A DNA stretch of 64,000 nucleotides from Trichinella spiralis (Eukaryota > Nematoda > Enoplea > Trichinellida > Trichinellidae): contig CM012954.1 of assembly GCA_000181795.3 (NCBI GenBank), positions 13,524,150-13,588,149 on the forward strand, given 5' to 3'. Position 1 is the first letter of the stretch. Each line of letters starts with the position of its first letter. Of this stretch, positions 22,189 through 37,781 are shown piece by piece. Both the position numbers and the translations under genes were made by a program. The notes below the pieces were generated by a model, which did not search any database, was not told where the DNA came from, and worked only from the letters and a program-made list of their open reading frames with translations.

Positions 22189-24765
22189 ATGATGCTGGAC
22201 AAAGTGGACGAACAATCATCTTCATCGCAGACCGGTGAAAAGTGTCTGGATTATTTGGAACGTTTATTTCAACGTCACGGTGAATTGGTCGGCCGACATC
22301 CGGCCGTATTTTTAATCGCGCCGTTGTTGGTGGCCGGCATGTTGTCCATCGGCGTGGTCAACGTCCAAATGGCCGACGATATGCGACAATTGTACACGCC
22401 GCCGGGTTCCGTTTCTTTGGACGAATACCGTCAGCACAGCCAGTTTCTCAGCGACGGCAACTATTCGACCAGCGGCGTCTTTTATATCGGCATCGCCAGG
22501 CGGGACGGCGGCAATTTGTTGCAACTCAATTATGCAAATTTTATCGATCAACTCAACCAGTTCGTCTTGAACAATTTGACGTTCAATTTCGAAGGGAAGC
22601 TGTTGTCGTTCAACCGCGACGTCTGTTCCAAGTCGATCTCCTGCACGAAAAGCAACGAAGTATTTCGGCTGATCGTCGACGCCTACTTCAACCCACGACT
22701 CACGAGCAACGCCGACGTCAAGTTGACCTATCCGGTCGCTTCTATATTCGGCAATCGGATGTTCTTGGGCGGTCTGTTCGGCGGGGTTCAAACCGACCCC
22801 GCCCAAGGGGGCCGAATTTCGTCGGTCAGCATGGTTCACCTCATCTACCAGTATCCGACGTTCGAACGGCAGAAGTTGGTCGACTCGTTCGAAAAAGCCG
22901 TGCGCGACCACTTGGCCACACTGGTCCTAGAGGACCCGTGGAACGACAACCTCGAATTCCACACCTACAGCTCGTCGACGCTCAAGGACGAAGTGTCCAG
23001 GACAACTTTGTACGCGTTGCCGTATTTTCCGATCAGCGTCCTGCTGTTGACCGCACTGCTGGTCAGCGTGCTCTGCACCGGCGATTCGACCACATCCAAA
23101 CCGCTCGAAGGTCTGGCCGGTCTGGTGAACAGTCTGCTGGCGATAGCGGCCGCGTTCGGCTTGGTCGCCGCCGTCGGCGTCCCCTACAACAGCACCGTCA
23201 CGGTGGTGCCGTTCATCACGTTGGCGTTGGCCGTCGACGACACTTTCATCCTGCTCGCCGCCTGGCACCAGACCGACCGTCGTCTCGGGCCGGCCAGCCG
23301 TCTGGGTTTGTGTCTCAAAGAAGCCGGACCGGCGATCACGGTCACCGTCTCGACGGACGTGTTTTCCTTTTTGATCGGCGTGTTCTCTTCGACGCCGGCG
23401 GTATCGTCGTTTTGCATCTACACCGTGGCGGCGATCTTGTTCGACTACATTTTCCAGTTGACGTTCTTTTGCGCAGTTGCCGCCTACGGTGGACGTCGTG
23501 AAGCCAACTCTCGGCATTGTTTGTTCTACTGGAAGACGGTGGACAAGCGAACCACCACGACCACCACCACAACCACTGCCCCTGCTCGAGTCAATCCTGT
23601 TCAACGTATTTTGAGCAAACTTTATGCACAATTTTGGCGATGGCCCGCAAGTCGACTTTTCGTACTGGTCATCTACGCTGTCTATTTGGTGGTCAGCTTG
23701 TACGGCGCGTCGACCATTCGGGTGAATTTGACTCCCGAAAATTTGCTCGTGACCAATTCACCGCTCAAACGTTACATCTGGCTGGCCGAACAGTACATCT
23801 ATCCGCAAGGATTTTCGGCCGACGTCTACATTTTGAACGCCCCCGACATGCGCAACCGAACCCAACTGCAACGGGTCCAGCAGTTTGTCGACGAACTCGA
23901 ACACAGTCGATTTGCCGTCGGCCACGATTCGACTTCTTTTTGGTTGGAGCCGTTCCAACGGTACATGCAACACCTCGGCGCTGACGACGACGAATTCTAC
24001 GACTATTTGAGCGACTTTGTCCACTTGTCCAGCAACGAACGTTGGACCAGACATTTGAGGTTCGACCAGCGACCCGGACGTCGACACTTGTTGACCCAGT
24101 TTTCGTTCACCACCGGCTTCAAAATCACCGACTGGGTCAGTCGGTCGGACATGGTGGTCCAGTGGCGCCAACTTTGCGATCGCTACGCCGATCTCAAGCC
24201 GGTCGTCTACGACGAGTACAATTTCATCGCCGACCAAGTGGTCTCGTTGAAAACTACCACTCTCCAAGAAGTGGGTGTGGCGTTCTGTTGCATGGGTCTC
24301 GTCTGCGCGCTGTTCATCCGCCAACGCGACGTCCTCTTCTGGGTCTTGTGGAGCTTGTTCAGCATGGATTTGGGCGTCATCGGCCTGCTGGCACTCTGGA
24401 ACTTGGACATGGACCCGACGTTGGTCGTCTCGGTACTGATGAGCATCGGCTTGACGGTCGACTTCACCATCCACATGGCCTACCACTACCATCGTCACCA
24501 CGAACAGTGCTGGATGAAGCGCATGTTGGCGTTGTTCGACGTGGCCGGCTGGCCGTTGATCGAAGGCGGCCTGTGCACTTTGTTGGCCATGTTGTCGTTG
24601 GTGTTCGTCTCGTCCCACGTGGCGTCGGTTTTTTTGCGAACCGTCCTGCTGGTGGTCATTTTGGGTCTTTTTCACTCGTTGATCGTTTTGCCGGCCTTGT
24701 TCACGCTGACCCACTGGCCGGAGAAACTGTCCACTGTATCCTCGCTTGTAAGTAGTAAATTTTAA
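22189..24765 (+). CDS. Patched-related (PTR/PTCHD) membrane protein
   Basis: One uninterrupted reading frame of 858 residues encodes an RND-type protein of the Patched/PTR family, which move or sense sterols and other lipids. A first helix (HPAVFLIAPLLVAGMLSIGV, ~res 38-58) leads into a large lumenal loop. The sterol-sensing domain follows (~res 275-435), with ALAVDDTFIL, the family's GXXXDD-type motif in TM4. A cytosolic linker contains a run of ten threonines (~res 451-460). A second bundle has RLFVLVIYAVYLVVSLYG, a second loop, and SIGLTVDFTIHMAYHYHR, the matching motif of the second half. The exon is strikingly GC-rich against AT-rich neighbours. A GTAAGT donor sits at 24748, in phase 0 after SSL, seven codons before the stop, so the true C-terminus may lie in a further exon that I could not place. 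Family assignment is firm; substrate is unknown. Confidence 0.9.
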   Translation: MMLDKVDEQSSSSQTGEKCLDYLERLFQRHGELVGRHPAVFLIAPLLVAGMLSIGVVNVQMADDMRQLYTPPGSVSLDEYRQHSQFLSDGNYSTSGVFYIGIARRDGGNLLQLNYANFIDQLNQFVLNNLTFNFEGKLLSFNRDVCSKSISCTKSNEVFRLIVDAYFNPRLTSNADVKLTYPVASIFGNRMFLGGLFGGVQTDPAQGGRISSVSMVHLIYQYPTFERQKLVDSFEKAVRDHLATLVLEDPWNDNLEFHTYSSSTLKDEVSRTTLYALPYFPISVLLLTALLVSVLCTGDSTTSKPLEGLAGLVNSLLAIAAAFGLVAAVGVPYNSTVTVVPFITLALAVDDTFILLAAWHQTDRRLGPASRLGLCLKEAGPAITVTVSTDVFSFLIGVFSSTPAVSSFCIYTVAAILFDYIFQLTFFCAVAAYGGRREANSRHCLFYWKTVDKRTTTTTTTTTAPARVNPVQRILSKLYAQFWRWPASRLFVLVIYAVYLVVSLYGASTIRVNLTPENLLVTNSPLKRYIWLAEQYIYPQGFSADVYILNAPDMRNRTQLQRVQQFVDELEHSRFAVGHDSTSFWLEPFQRYMQHLGADDDEFYDYLSDFVHLSSNERWTRHLRFDQRPGRRHLLTQFSFTTGFKITDWVSRSDMVVQWRQLCDRYADLKPVVYDEYNFIADQVVSLKTTTLQEVGVAFCCMGLVCALFIRQRDVLFWVLWSLFSMDLGVIGLLALWNLDMDPTLVVSVLMSIGLTVDFTIHMAYHYHRHHEQCWMKRMLALFDVAGWPLIEGGLCTLLAMLSLVFVSSHVASVFLRTVLLVVILGLFHSLIVLPALFTLTHWPEKLSTVSSLVSSKF

Positions 24766-26902
24766 TCTTGTGCTGGGCTGTTGTTGCTGTTGCTGTTATT
24801 TCTAATCAACGAAACCCAAATTCAAAAACATCCCTCTCCTCGGATCTCTCATTGTTTGCCGTTATTATTCAAATTTTTCAATTTTACTCAATTTTTACTG
24901 GATTTATTCTTTAGCAGTTGTATCATGTGTGTGTATGGGGTTCGGTGAATCATTCTTTTTTTTCTCACTGATCAAAAGAATAATTAATTATTCATCATCA
25001 TCACTTCTTTTTATTTTTGTCACTTTTTTTAGCGTGTATTTTGTATATTGTTAATAAATGAACATTTCATTGTTCCATTCAGCTGTATAACATCTCGCAA
25101 TCATAACCGTAAAGAACTTGATTGGAAAATATTTTCATTTACAGTGAGTGGCATGGTTTATTTCATTTCAATTCAGTTCACTCACTGACATGTTTTCTGA
25201 TTTAAAAGAGCGTATCGAGCGATGAATGAATTGAAAAATTCGACAAATTACTACTGTTTCACTCTTCTCTACTAAACTATTTATTTATTTATTTATTTAT
25301 TCATCAGCAAAACAAAATCGTTACCAAATGGTACAAATTCAAATACGAAATGAAACTATAAGCAACAACATTTAAACATCTGAATAGGAATTTTTTGTTC
25401 TGATTGTTCATTTATTGATTATTGATTTACTGAAGAAAAACGACACCATCGACACGCATTTGATAAACATCCGGAATTTGATTTTCTTTAATTTGTTTTT
25501 TATTTTTACTTTGAACAACCAAATAATCGATGAACCTAAATAACTTTTTCTTGGATACTGTAATATTGGGGTCAGTTTCAATTTTTTTTTCATTTTATTC
25601 AATTCTGCTGATTACTGGAAGCAATTGGACAATTATTTATTCGTAAGCAAAGTTTTTCGTATCAATCAGGAAAATCAAATTACGTGTCTTTTTACAAAAA
25701 TAGACCTGAACAGCTGCTTGATAACGACTGCGTCATAGGATGGGTTTGTTAGTTGTTCAAAATTCGTACCAACCAAATCAATGAATGACAAAAATGACAA
25801 GATTGTTGTAGTGATAATTTTGAAATTTTTCTTCATTTAATTCAAATTCAACAACTTCTTTCTTAATTGTGTATTACTAAATTTCGAAATTGATTTCATA
25901 ATAACTTTTCCCCTGTCTTTTCGAATAATTTGTTCTGTTCTATGTATTCTTGAAATATTTGAAATTATTATCATCAATTAAGTGAACAATTTCCATTGCA
26001 ATTAATTTGTAAAATTCCCCCAACATGCAATCTTCAGCATAAACTGTGTTAGCATCGCTTGAATTGTTATGTTGAAATTGATGAACTAGTTTTGTTGATC
26101 AGAAAGATTCAATTGATGAAAAAGTTTCTTTTTTTTTGATATTTCATTCACCATCATTATTGGAAAATAGATATTTTGTTCTTGTGATTTTCAGAACAGT
26201 TTTTATGTAAAGTAAAATTTGAAAAACATTTAAAATAAGAGCAGTAATTTTCTTACTGTAAAAGTTGTATATAAAAAGTGTTTTTTTCTATTTTCTCAGT
26301 TGCAAAATGATAAATGATGTTCTACCTTTTGTAAAAGGTGTTTTATATTCCATTTTGCTTGAATTTAACGTTGAAACAAGAATAGAAATTGAACGACGTG
26401 TTTCGTTTCTTTTTTTCATTTATAATTTATAATGGAAAAGTGGAGCAGAATAATGGAATGAAATAATATTTGAAAATGAATTATTATTTTAATAATTACA
26501 AAAGTAAGGAACTTTTCTTGTAAATGGAATGTTTGCCGGTGCACGTCAATTCAGCACGTAATTTTTGAACGTGTGGAATCATTTGGACTCGACTGACATG
26601 GTGACGGAAGTGACGCAGTTGTGGCAAAACGTTCAATCCACCACCAAACTAACTTTATTGAATGGACAGCAGACCCAGAAAACGTGCTCATTTGGCACTT
26701 AACATATTCGAAAGTGGAATTGTAAAAATGGAAATTGATTTAATAAAATGATCTATTTTATTAATAGTTTAATTTGAAAAAAAATTTTTTTTTTAATTTC
26801 CATTTAAGCATTCTGTTTCCAAACACCCGTGCCATGTACGTGTTTTGTTATCGAAAATGTTAAATTGATTGATGAAATTTCAAAAGTTCAATTACAACTA
26901 AC
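24766..26902. other. Long non-coding stretch downstream of the PTR exon
   Basis: About 2.1 kb of AT-rich DNA. A TTTA-type tetranucleotide run lies at ~25279-25302. An AATAAA occurs near 25052. A short 3' exon of the PTR gene could lie here. No ORF with recognisable features was found. Confidence 0.5.
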
Positions 26903-26916
26903 GTTCCCATGGTAAC
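26903..26916. promoter_or_regulatory. RFX/DAF-19 X-box, perfect palindrome
   Basis: GTTCCCATGGTAAC matches the 14-bp X-box consensus (GTTNCC-AT-GGNAAC) bound by RFX transcription factors, which switch on ciliary genes across animals. It lies 80 bp before the ATG of the coiled-coil gene, which is the usual range for nematode X-boxes. A random perfect match in this position is unlikely. Confidence 0.85.
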
Positions 26917-26995
26917 GGTCGTAAACAGTCGATTCGACTGCAAACTCGCCGACAGTGTTGAACTCGAATTGAACAAATTTGCATATTTTCCGTCG

Positions 26996-29136
26996 ATGCA
27001 AGCAAATAAACGAGGTATTTATTGGTGGACGTTTGTTTGAAAAATGAAATTTGATTTATTTTTTTTTAAATAAGTTGTAATTTCAATTTTCCATTTCAGT
27101 CACATCTGGTCAAAAACGACAATACAAACAACAACAACAACAACAAAAGCGCCAAAGTCCACGCCTGAGCAACACTGTTCAATCGAAGTAAAAAAAATAT
27201 CAATCCTCTTTTTCAATATACGGTCTGTTACTGTATTTGTTTGTAGAAATGAACTTGTCGAAACTCATTATATACAAACTTTGGAACAAGAAGTCGATTT
27301 CTTGGAATTGGAAAATTCTTTGTTGTTGAGTTTACAATCAATTATTGTTCAATTTCTTGTGTTGTTTGTTGTTCATAATTGGAAAATATGATTTAGAAAA
27401 TCTGAATTGGAAAAAGATCCAACCGGATGTGATGTGAAGAAAGAAAAGACAAGAAAATGTCAGGTATTGAAATCATGTATTTGTCTGTATGTAATTTGTA
27501 AAATGTTGATTATTTTATAAATTTATTCAGGTGAATGTGAAATCCGGTGAAGCCAATGTTGAAGCACTGCTTGATGAAAACGAACAGCTCAAAAAGCAAC
27601 TCGCCCATGTTACAGGTAAAAATTGTTCAACGATTTGATGAATTAATCATGAGCAACAAATTCTATGATTTGTATTTTCTGTTCACATTATAGTTTTTTT
27701 ATTTCATCATTTTTAAAGAACTAGGCCAAACTTACAAGCGCAATTTGAGCGAAGAAGTGGTCGAGTTGCGCAAAAAGCTCGACGATACTGTACCGGATAT
27801 TTCTTGTCGTGAAGCAGAATTGGCACAACTGAGGATCGAAGTCGAAGAAGGAAAGCAAAAATTAGCTCAAGCTACTCGCATGGTGGCGTTTTTCAAAGCT
27901 CAAGTATACATATTATTTTATTTATTGTTTTTTTTTTTTCAAATTTTGTTGTTTTTTCTTTTCCTGAAATTTTTTAAAGTGCAAATCTGACAGTCAAAAT
28001 GGTAACGTGATGTTGTGTCGAAAGCATGGGGACAAGCAAGCTCAGGTGGAAAAGTTGACGAACGAGCTGAAATTGTTGGAATGTCGAATGCGTGAATTGA
28101 ACGAACGTTATCAGCAAAGTCAGGACGAAAAGTTGGCCATGAAAAAGCAGCTTAGACAAGCCGAACTGCAAGCTAAAAAGGATCGACTGATTGCCGAGAA
28201 GGTGATTGAAGAGAATGAAAATTTGATTCAAGAAAATTCACAACTCCAAGTCACCGTATCTAAAATGCTTTTACAAACCGATACGGTAATTTGAAGTCAT
28301 ATATATTATATGGTGATTTATTTATTTATTTGTTTATTTGTTTGTTTGTTTTTATTAGAATTTCCCAATTGTTGGAGATGAAAAGTGTCAATCCGAGTTG
28401 GTTCAGATTAAAGAAAATGAGCAGCTTTTGCGTGCAGAATTGATTAGCCGTGAAAATGCTCTACACGATGCTCACGTGGAACAGCGGCGTTTATGCTGTC
28501 AGGTTTGGTTGCAAAGAAAAATAAACCATTTCATTTGCATAGTGAATGAAAAAAAAATTCCTTTTTCCATTTTCATCATCGTTGAAGATTGAAGATTTGG
28601 AATCAACCCAACGAACGTTGAAACAATCCCAAGGGAAGCTTTACGACCAGATCGAATCTTTGCAGTCGGCTAGTCGAGTGTTGAGCGATGAGAACAAGCA
28701 GCTTCGTCAAGAGATACTTGGTCTTGAAACAAGCATCGAAACCCATCTCGCCAACGTAGGGAAATTTTCGTTTCAATATTTGTGATAACTTTTTAAAATA
28801 ATAATAATAATAATTTCATTTCCAATATTTGACAGATTCAACAGCAAGGTGAAGAAATTAAAACGCTGAGAAATCGTCTCAGTGCATACGAGCAGCAGAA
28901 GAAAATCATTTCTGCAAAACTTCGCAATGCTCAACAAGAGCACCGAGAAAAGTGGGCGGTGGCCAATTTTTTCTATTTTTCTCAAATCATCTTTCCAACA
29001 CACAGTCTGTTTTAGATTTTTACAACTGAATCAACTTGCCACGGAATTTCGACAAATTTCTCAAAGCCTTTACAACGACACTTCACCGGCACGTTACTTG
29101 GCTGAATGTGAGGACAGTAATTCGAAAAAGGAGTAA
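26996..29136 (+). CDS. Coiled-coil protein, probably ciliary
   Basis: Eleven exons encode ~457 residues: 26996-27014, 27100-27187, 27247-~27321, 27397-27463, 27531-27615, 27719-27903, 27980-28285, 28359-28502, 28588-28755, 28836-28951, 29016-29136. A basic Gln-rich N-terminus is followed by HYIQTLEQEVDFLELENS and then almost continuous coiled coil (for example VEKLTNELKLLECRMRELNE) to ~res 430. The last residues are LAECEDSNSKKE. The EQEV.FLELE and AEKVIEENENLIQEN stretches recall a conserved animal ciliary or sperm coiled-coil family, but I cannot name it with confidence. A perfect X-box 80 bp upstream argues for RFX control and a role in cilia of sensory neurons or sperm. The end of exon 3 is uncertain: only weak GTTGTT-type donors keep the frame. 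An AATAAA lies at 29143. Confidence 0.8.
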
Positions 29137-30397
29137 TTCTTGAATAAAATTTCGATTTATTAATTATAATAAACTGAACAATTGAAGTGTTTTTTTTTCA
29201 AACTATTGAACCGAATCTGTAATGAACAGATTTATATAAGTATACTTTTTTTTTTGGTTTTTCACCTGAGCATTCACAGTTGATTGAACAACGTTTTAAT
29301 ACTGCCGTGATTGCCGTTCTCTTCTTCATTTCTACTATTATATTTATTACACATGCCAAACTATTTGAACGCTCCAATTGTCGCTTTGTGCCGATTGCAC
29401 TGATTGCATTTTTGAAAGTCATCAAATAATCTGTCCAGCGGAACACCCCCAATTTGATAAAAATCTTCGCCAATTACATGCAACAACAACAACTCTGTCC
29501 GTCTTCTACACATTTGAAGTGAGTCGCACACACCTTGCGTTTATTATTCTTTGTTTGGAATCAGTTGTACAGTTTGATATTGAAATGTGATAATCAAGAT
29601 TTTAACAATTAATTAATTGACTAATTAATGCATTAAGACAATTTTCTTTCTTTTTCAAATCTCGTCTTGTTCAAATTATACTTCAACAATGATGTAATTT
29701 AATTCTTACTGTTGGTGAATTTGACATTCAAGATTTAATCTTTTTTTAATTTTTTTGCTATGATTTTGTGATTTGGAATTTATACGTTAAAAAATTGAAT
29801 TTTATTTTCTAATGTACATAGTATAAACAAAAACATAATTATTTTTGCATATAATATAAAATAAAGGAGTTTTACTTAAAATAAATTATTGATTCTTCAA
29901 TAAGAAATTTCGCTGGAAAGGTAAACATTTTGTTCACGTAGATAAGAACAATTTTGCATATTGCACTGATGCGGTGGTTTCTAATTATACATTTACCAAA
30001 ATCATTTGACTGAAGTTACTTTCCCGTTTCCCGTCTACTAATTACTACCGCACATTACCTACTATATACTAACTAAACAGACGGCGAATTTTCAGTTGAT
30101 CCAAGTTTTTTTTCTTCACACAACAACTTTCAGGTAATACAATTTATTAATTATGTTGTTTATTATTTGTCTGACTCTATCAATTTGTCAACAATTTTCT
30201 GAAATGAGCTTCTCGATCAATCAATTCATGTTTATTCACTTTTTCTTCATATTCATTCAATCACACGTTAAAATGGAAATATTCAAAAATATGCAAGTAA
30301 TTATTCCAATTTACAAACAGTTTAAAAACATTTCATTAATATGCAAATGTCTGACAGTAATGGAATAGAGCAAAAAATTAAATAATTTTACGTTGGG
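29137..30397. other. Convergent 3' region of coiled-coil gene and MCM3
   Basis: AT-rich DNA with no supportable gene. The AATAAA at 29143 ends the coiled-coil gene. Short ORFs (29198-29590, 30153-30368) lack features and look random. Confidence 0.5.
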
Positions 30398-34079
<3,682 letters not shown>

Positions 34080-34893
34080 TTCTGAACAAAAACTCACTCC
34101 TCCACTTACAATAAGCTCATGAACTATTTTCCCACCTCCAACCGTACCATAATGAAAAGTAAGTGTAAATGTAAAACTAATTCAATTGTACTTTATTGCT
34201 TATTTGAACATTTCTTTTTCAAATTTTATGTTTTCACTAGTTATTATTCATTTCTATTCACACATTTGGTTTTTATCATTTGTTTATTCGAATTTTTTGA
34301 TGACAAAGAATATTTTAATGGTTTTTTTATTTGGTTTCTTTTTCTTATTGATTTATTTTGGTTCAATCAGTTGGCTATTTCTAGATTTAAATGACAATTT
34401 CTTCATGCTTAAAAGAACAAGAGGATTTTGTCGTGTCGATCAAATTGAAGTTGTTATTCTGAAAATAAAGTTTCACCAAAATTGACAACACAGCTTTGCT
34501 GAAAAAAATCACAAGAACAAATTCGTGAAAGGCGAGAAAAATAGACAAAATACTGAAACTTGCGATAGAGATAGCATGCAGAACGGCATTTCAAATTCTG
34601 GCCAATCAGAACGTTACAACCAACACCAATCGGAGACTTGTAACGCAAGTTGAGAATTTTTATTTATATTTCACATAATTGAAAGATTGTATTTAAATAA
34701 TTGCAAAAAAAATTTTATTTATTATTTTTTAATTTTATTCATGCAAAAATATTAAAATTATTCACTTCTCTATATAGAAAATTGCATATTTAAAATTTTT
34801 ATTAAAATAATACTTAAGTTCAGATTTGTACAGTAATCTTATTTGTGAGAATTTTATTTGGAAGTTCGGCGTATGTAGGCAGTTTTTCAAAAA
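34080..34893. promoter_or_regulatory. Bidirectional MCM3/CDC73 promoter region with paired CCAAT boxes
   Basis: MCM3 (minus) and CDC73 (plus) diverge from this 814-bp region. CCAATCAG at 34602 and CCAATCGG at 34626 lie in the same orientation 24 bp apart in a locally GC-richer patch, the pattern of NF-Y sites in cell-cycle promoters. The ORFs inside are random. Confidence 0.5.
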
Positions 34894-37617
34894 ATGGCCG
34901 ATCCATTAAAGTTTTTTCGAGATTATATTTTAAATAATCGCCCAATTGTGGAGAGAGATGAATATATTATTTTTGGTGATACCGCTTTTAACAAGGATGC
35001 CAAAACTAATTATCTGGTTTGGAAGTGAGTGAAATTTTTACTTGTTATTACTTAATCACTTAGAATGTTTATTATAACTGTAATTTTATAATGGTGAAAC
35101 AGTGCATGTTATTCATTTTTGTCGTTCCATTTAAAATTCTTTAACTCTATGTTGATAATTTTATTAAAGTAATCTTTTAAAAGTTTGAAGTTCAAATAAA
35201 TAAACTTTCAAGTTTAACAATTAATATTCAAAGTGATTAACTTTGGTAGTGGTGAATGTTCTTGTGCTAGTTTTTATTTATTCCCATTTACCTGTGATAC
35301 TTTTATTTTTCAGTTTATTTGATTTAGTTGTGCCTAATTTTTCTTTTATTGTATTATTTAAAAATTATTAATTTATTTCATTTTTCAATTGTTCTATTTA
35401 TTAATGGACTGTTAACTGTTCAGCAAAAAAGACGAATATTATACAGTTGGAAGTTTATGGTTTTTTTACAAAAATCGTGAGCTTCTTCACACCACGTATG
35501 TCAAAGAAGCAGTCAGTAACAATGTACAGATCGTAACTCGACCTGACAGAAAAGTATTCGATTTTTCATTTGGCGTGTTTTATTTTACAATCAGCAGTGG
35601 TTTTTTAAGACTTTAGAAGAATTTCTCACAAATGAAAAATTTGATCGTATTCCTGCAAATGTGGATCTTAGTGCTCCCATACCACAATCTATTCCGGTTA
35701 GTCGTCTGACGTCGCTTGCAGATGCGCAGGCAGAAGCTAAACGACCTAGAGTTGAAGTAAGTCTGTTTTGTTTTGTAATAATTATTAACAAACTGTACCG
35801 ATGGATGAAAACATCATTTGAATAATATATATTTTAGGATGAAGAACAGGCAAGAAAAGACAAGGAACGTCTGATGGCGATTTTGGACCGAGGTACCAGC
35901 ATGAGTGTGACAAAGCCGGATACGATTAGGTTTACATGTGCATACGTTTTTAAATTGAATTTTAATATTTTGTAATGATTGTTTTTAAGGGATTTGTCGA
36001 AAGAGCATGGTTTGACTGCGGAGAAAATTGCAGCTTTGCGGTCGAAAGCTTTGGCACGTAAAAGGACGCAGATTAAAAACACTGAAGAAGAAATTGAAGA
36101 ACCAACTCGGACTTTTGTTGAAAGTGATCAACTGGACGCCAACCGTGACATCATATCTCGCGAAAGAACTTACCGTACAAGAACAACTGTAATGCAATCA
36201 TCCGTTGTAAGCATCCGTTTTTTTTTGTTTTGTGTTTCTTTATAATTTTTTTAAGCATTAATGGGTTGAATGAATGGGGGATATTTATTTTTCAATTTGA
36301 CATTGAGACTTGTTTTTTAGTAGTTAGTTATTTGTAAATTTCAAAATGCTTGATTTAGTATTTTATTGTAGTTGACGACTGCACAATGCAGTATTTATTG
36401 AAGATACTTTTTAAAATGAAAGTGAACTTTTGTTGTAATTTTTTTCAGAATTTAGCCAATCAAATTTTTGGCATTCTCGAAAGAATGAAAATAAAGGAAA
36501 ATAGGAATCGCCCACAGCCGGCGGTTGCTCCGGAAGCGGTAGAGAAACACAGAGCGGGTTACAGTCGTTACGCGCAAGAACGTTTCAGGAAAGAAGGTTA
36601 TTTATTATTTCTTTTAGCAGAGAAAAAAAATATTTTTGAAATTTGAATTTTTATTTTTTTTAGAAACTGAGGATTTCAATATTGATACGAAACGCTCTTT
36701 TGCTGCCCAAGCGATGAAAATTGATGAACATCTCGAACCTAAGAAAACAATTCCAGATTCTGCGAAAGTTATCTCGAATGCTATCAAGCCACCCATGAAG
36801 CGTGGTATGATGAATAAAATTATTAATTAATTAATTTATTTAAGTGAATATTTTAGTTTCACGCACACCAATTATTATCATTCCGTCTGCAAATTCTTCA
36901 TTGATAACGGTGTTCAACGTACGTGAGCTGTTAGAAAATTTTCGGTTGGTTCAGTTCAATTTTTATGTTATCATCATGTTTGTTGTTTTCGTCGTTGCTA
37001 TTCAGATATATTCCATTGTAGATTTGTCAGTTCTGCAGAGAAACGTGCAGCTGGGGTTAAACGTGAACCCGAAGTGCTGATACAACGATGCAAGGAGGGT
37101 GGGGTGACAGTGCCGTATCGTGTTGTTGACAATCCGATGAGATTTTTACCCGAAGAATGGTATATGCATAATTATTCAAATTTATGATAATGGCAGAATT
37201 GCTCAGCTGTTTTTTTCTTTGAACTATTGTTCAGGGACCGCGTTGTTGCAGTATTTGCTCAAGGTCCAGCTTGGCAATTTAAAAATTGGCCATTGGGTGC
37301 AACACCAACGGATATCTTTTCCAAAGGTATTTTTTTTCTCGAATTCGTTTTATTTACATTATAATTAGGTTTTTTTTACAGTGAAAGCTTTTCACTTAAC
37401 TTGGGACGATGACAAACTGGACAACAACATTAGCCAGTGGGCTGTGGATGTGATGGCTTTATCTAGAACAAAGCGTCATTTGGATCGTGCTATTTTTCAG
37501 AAATTTTGGGAAGGTGTCGAAAGGTAAACTTACAAAAAACTTGCAGAAGGCATTTTTTAAAAATACTAATATACTTTCAGACATATAAAAAGGCACAAGC
37601 CATTTCTTCGTCATTAA
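34894..37617 (+). CDS. CDC73: Parafibromin/CDC73, PAF1 complex subunit
   Basis: Twelve exons (34894-35024, 35424-35553, 35610-35756, 35838-35929, 35990-36206, 36449-36596, 36664-36804, 36857-36944, 37022-37159, 37235-37326, 37382-37523, 37581-37617) encode 500 residues. CDC73 is a subunit of the PAF1 complex that travels with RNA polymerase II and supports H2B ubiquitination and H3 methylation. The N-domain starts [17 protein letters not shown] and has [17 protein letters not shown]. The central region has [15 protein letters not shown] and RYAQERF. The GTPase-fold C-domain has [48 protein letters not shown] and [12 protein letters not shown], ending HKPFLRH. Length is close to human (531). 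AATAAA lies near 37730. Confidence 0.97.
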
Positions 37618-37781
37618 TTCTTGCTTTCTCGATTTTATGCCATTTTATGCAGCTTTACGCAAGTGTTTTTGGATTCATTTATACATTGAATCGTAATTGC
37701 TTGAATTTATCATCTATAAAATGAGCGAGAAATAAAAGATTGTTTTTTTTTCTTTTTAATTTTTACAACAATCTTAAACTA

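Noticed and set aside
22312-24714. Several long antisense and shifted ORFs (up to 318 codons) across the PTR exon
   Set aside because: They are shadows: GC-rich codon bias of the PTR frame removes stops from the other frames. The translations are repetitive in Arg, Gln, His and Val with no domain.
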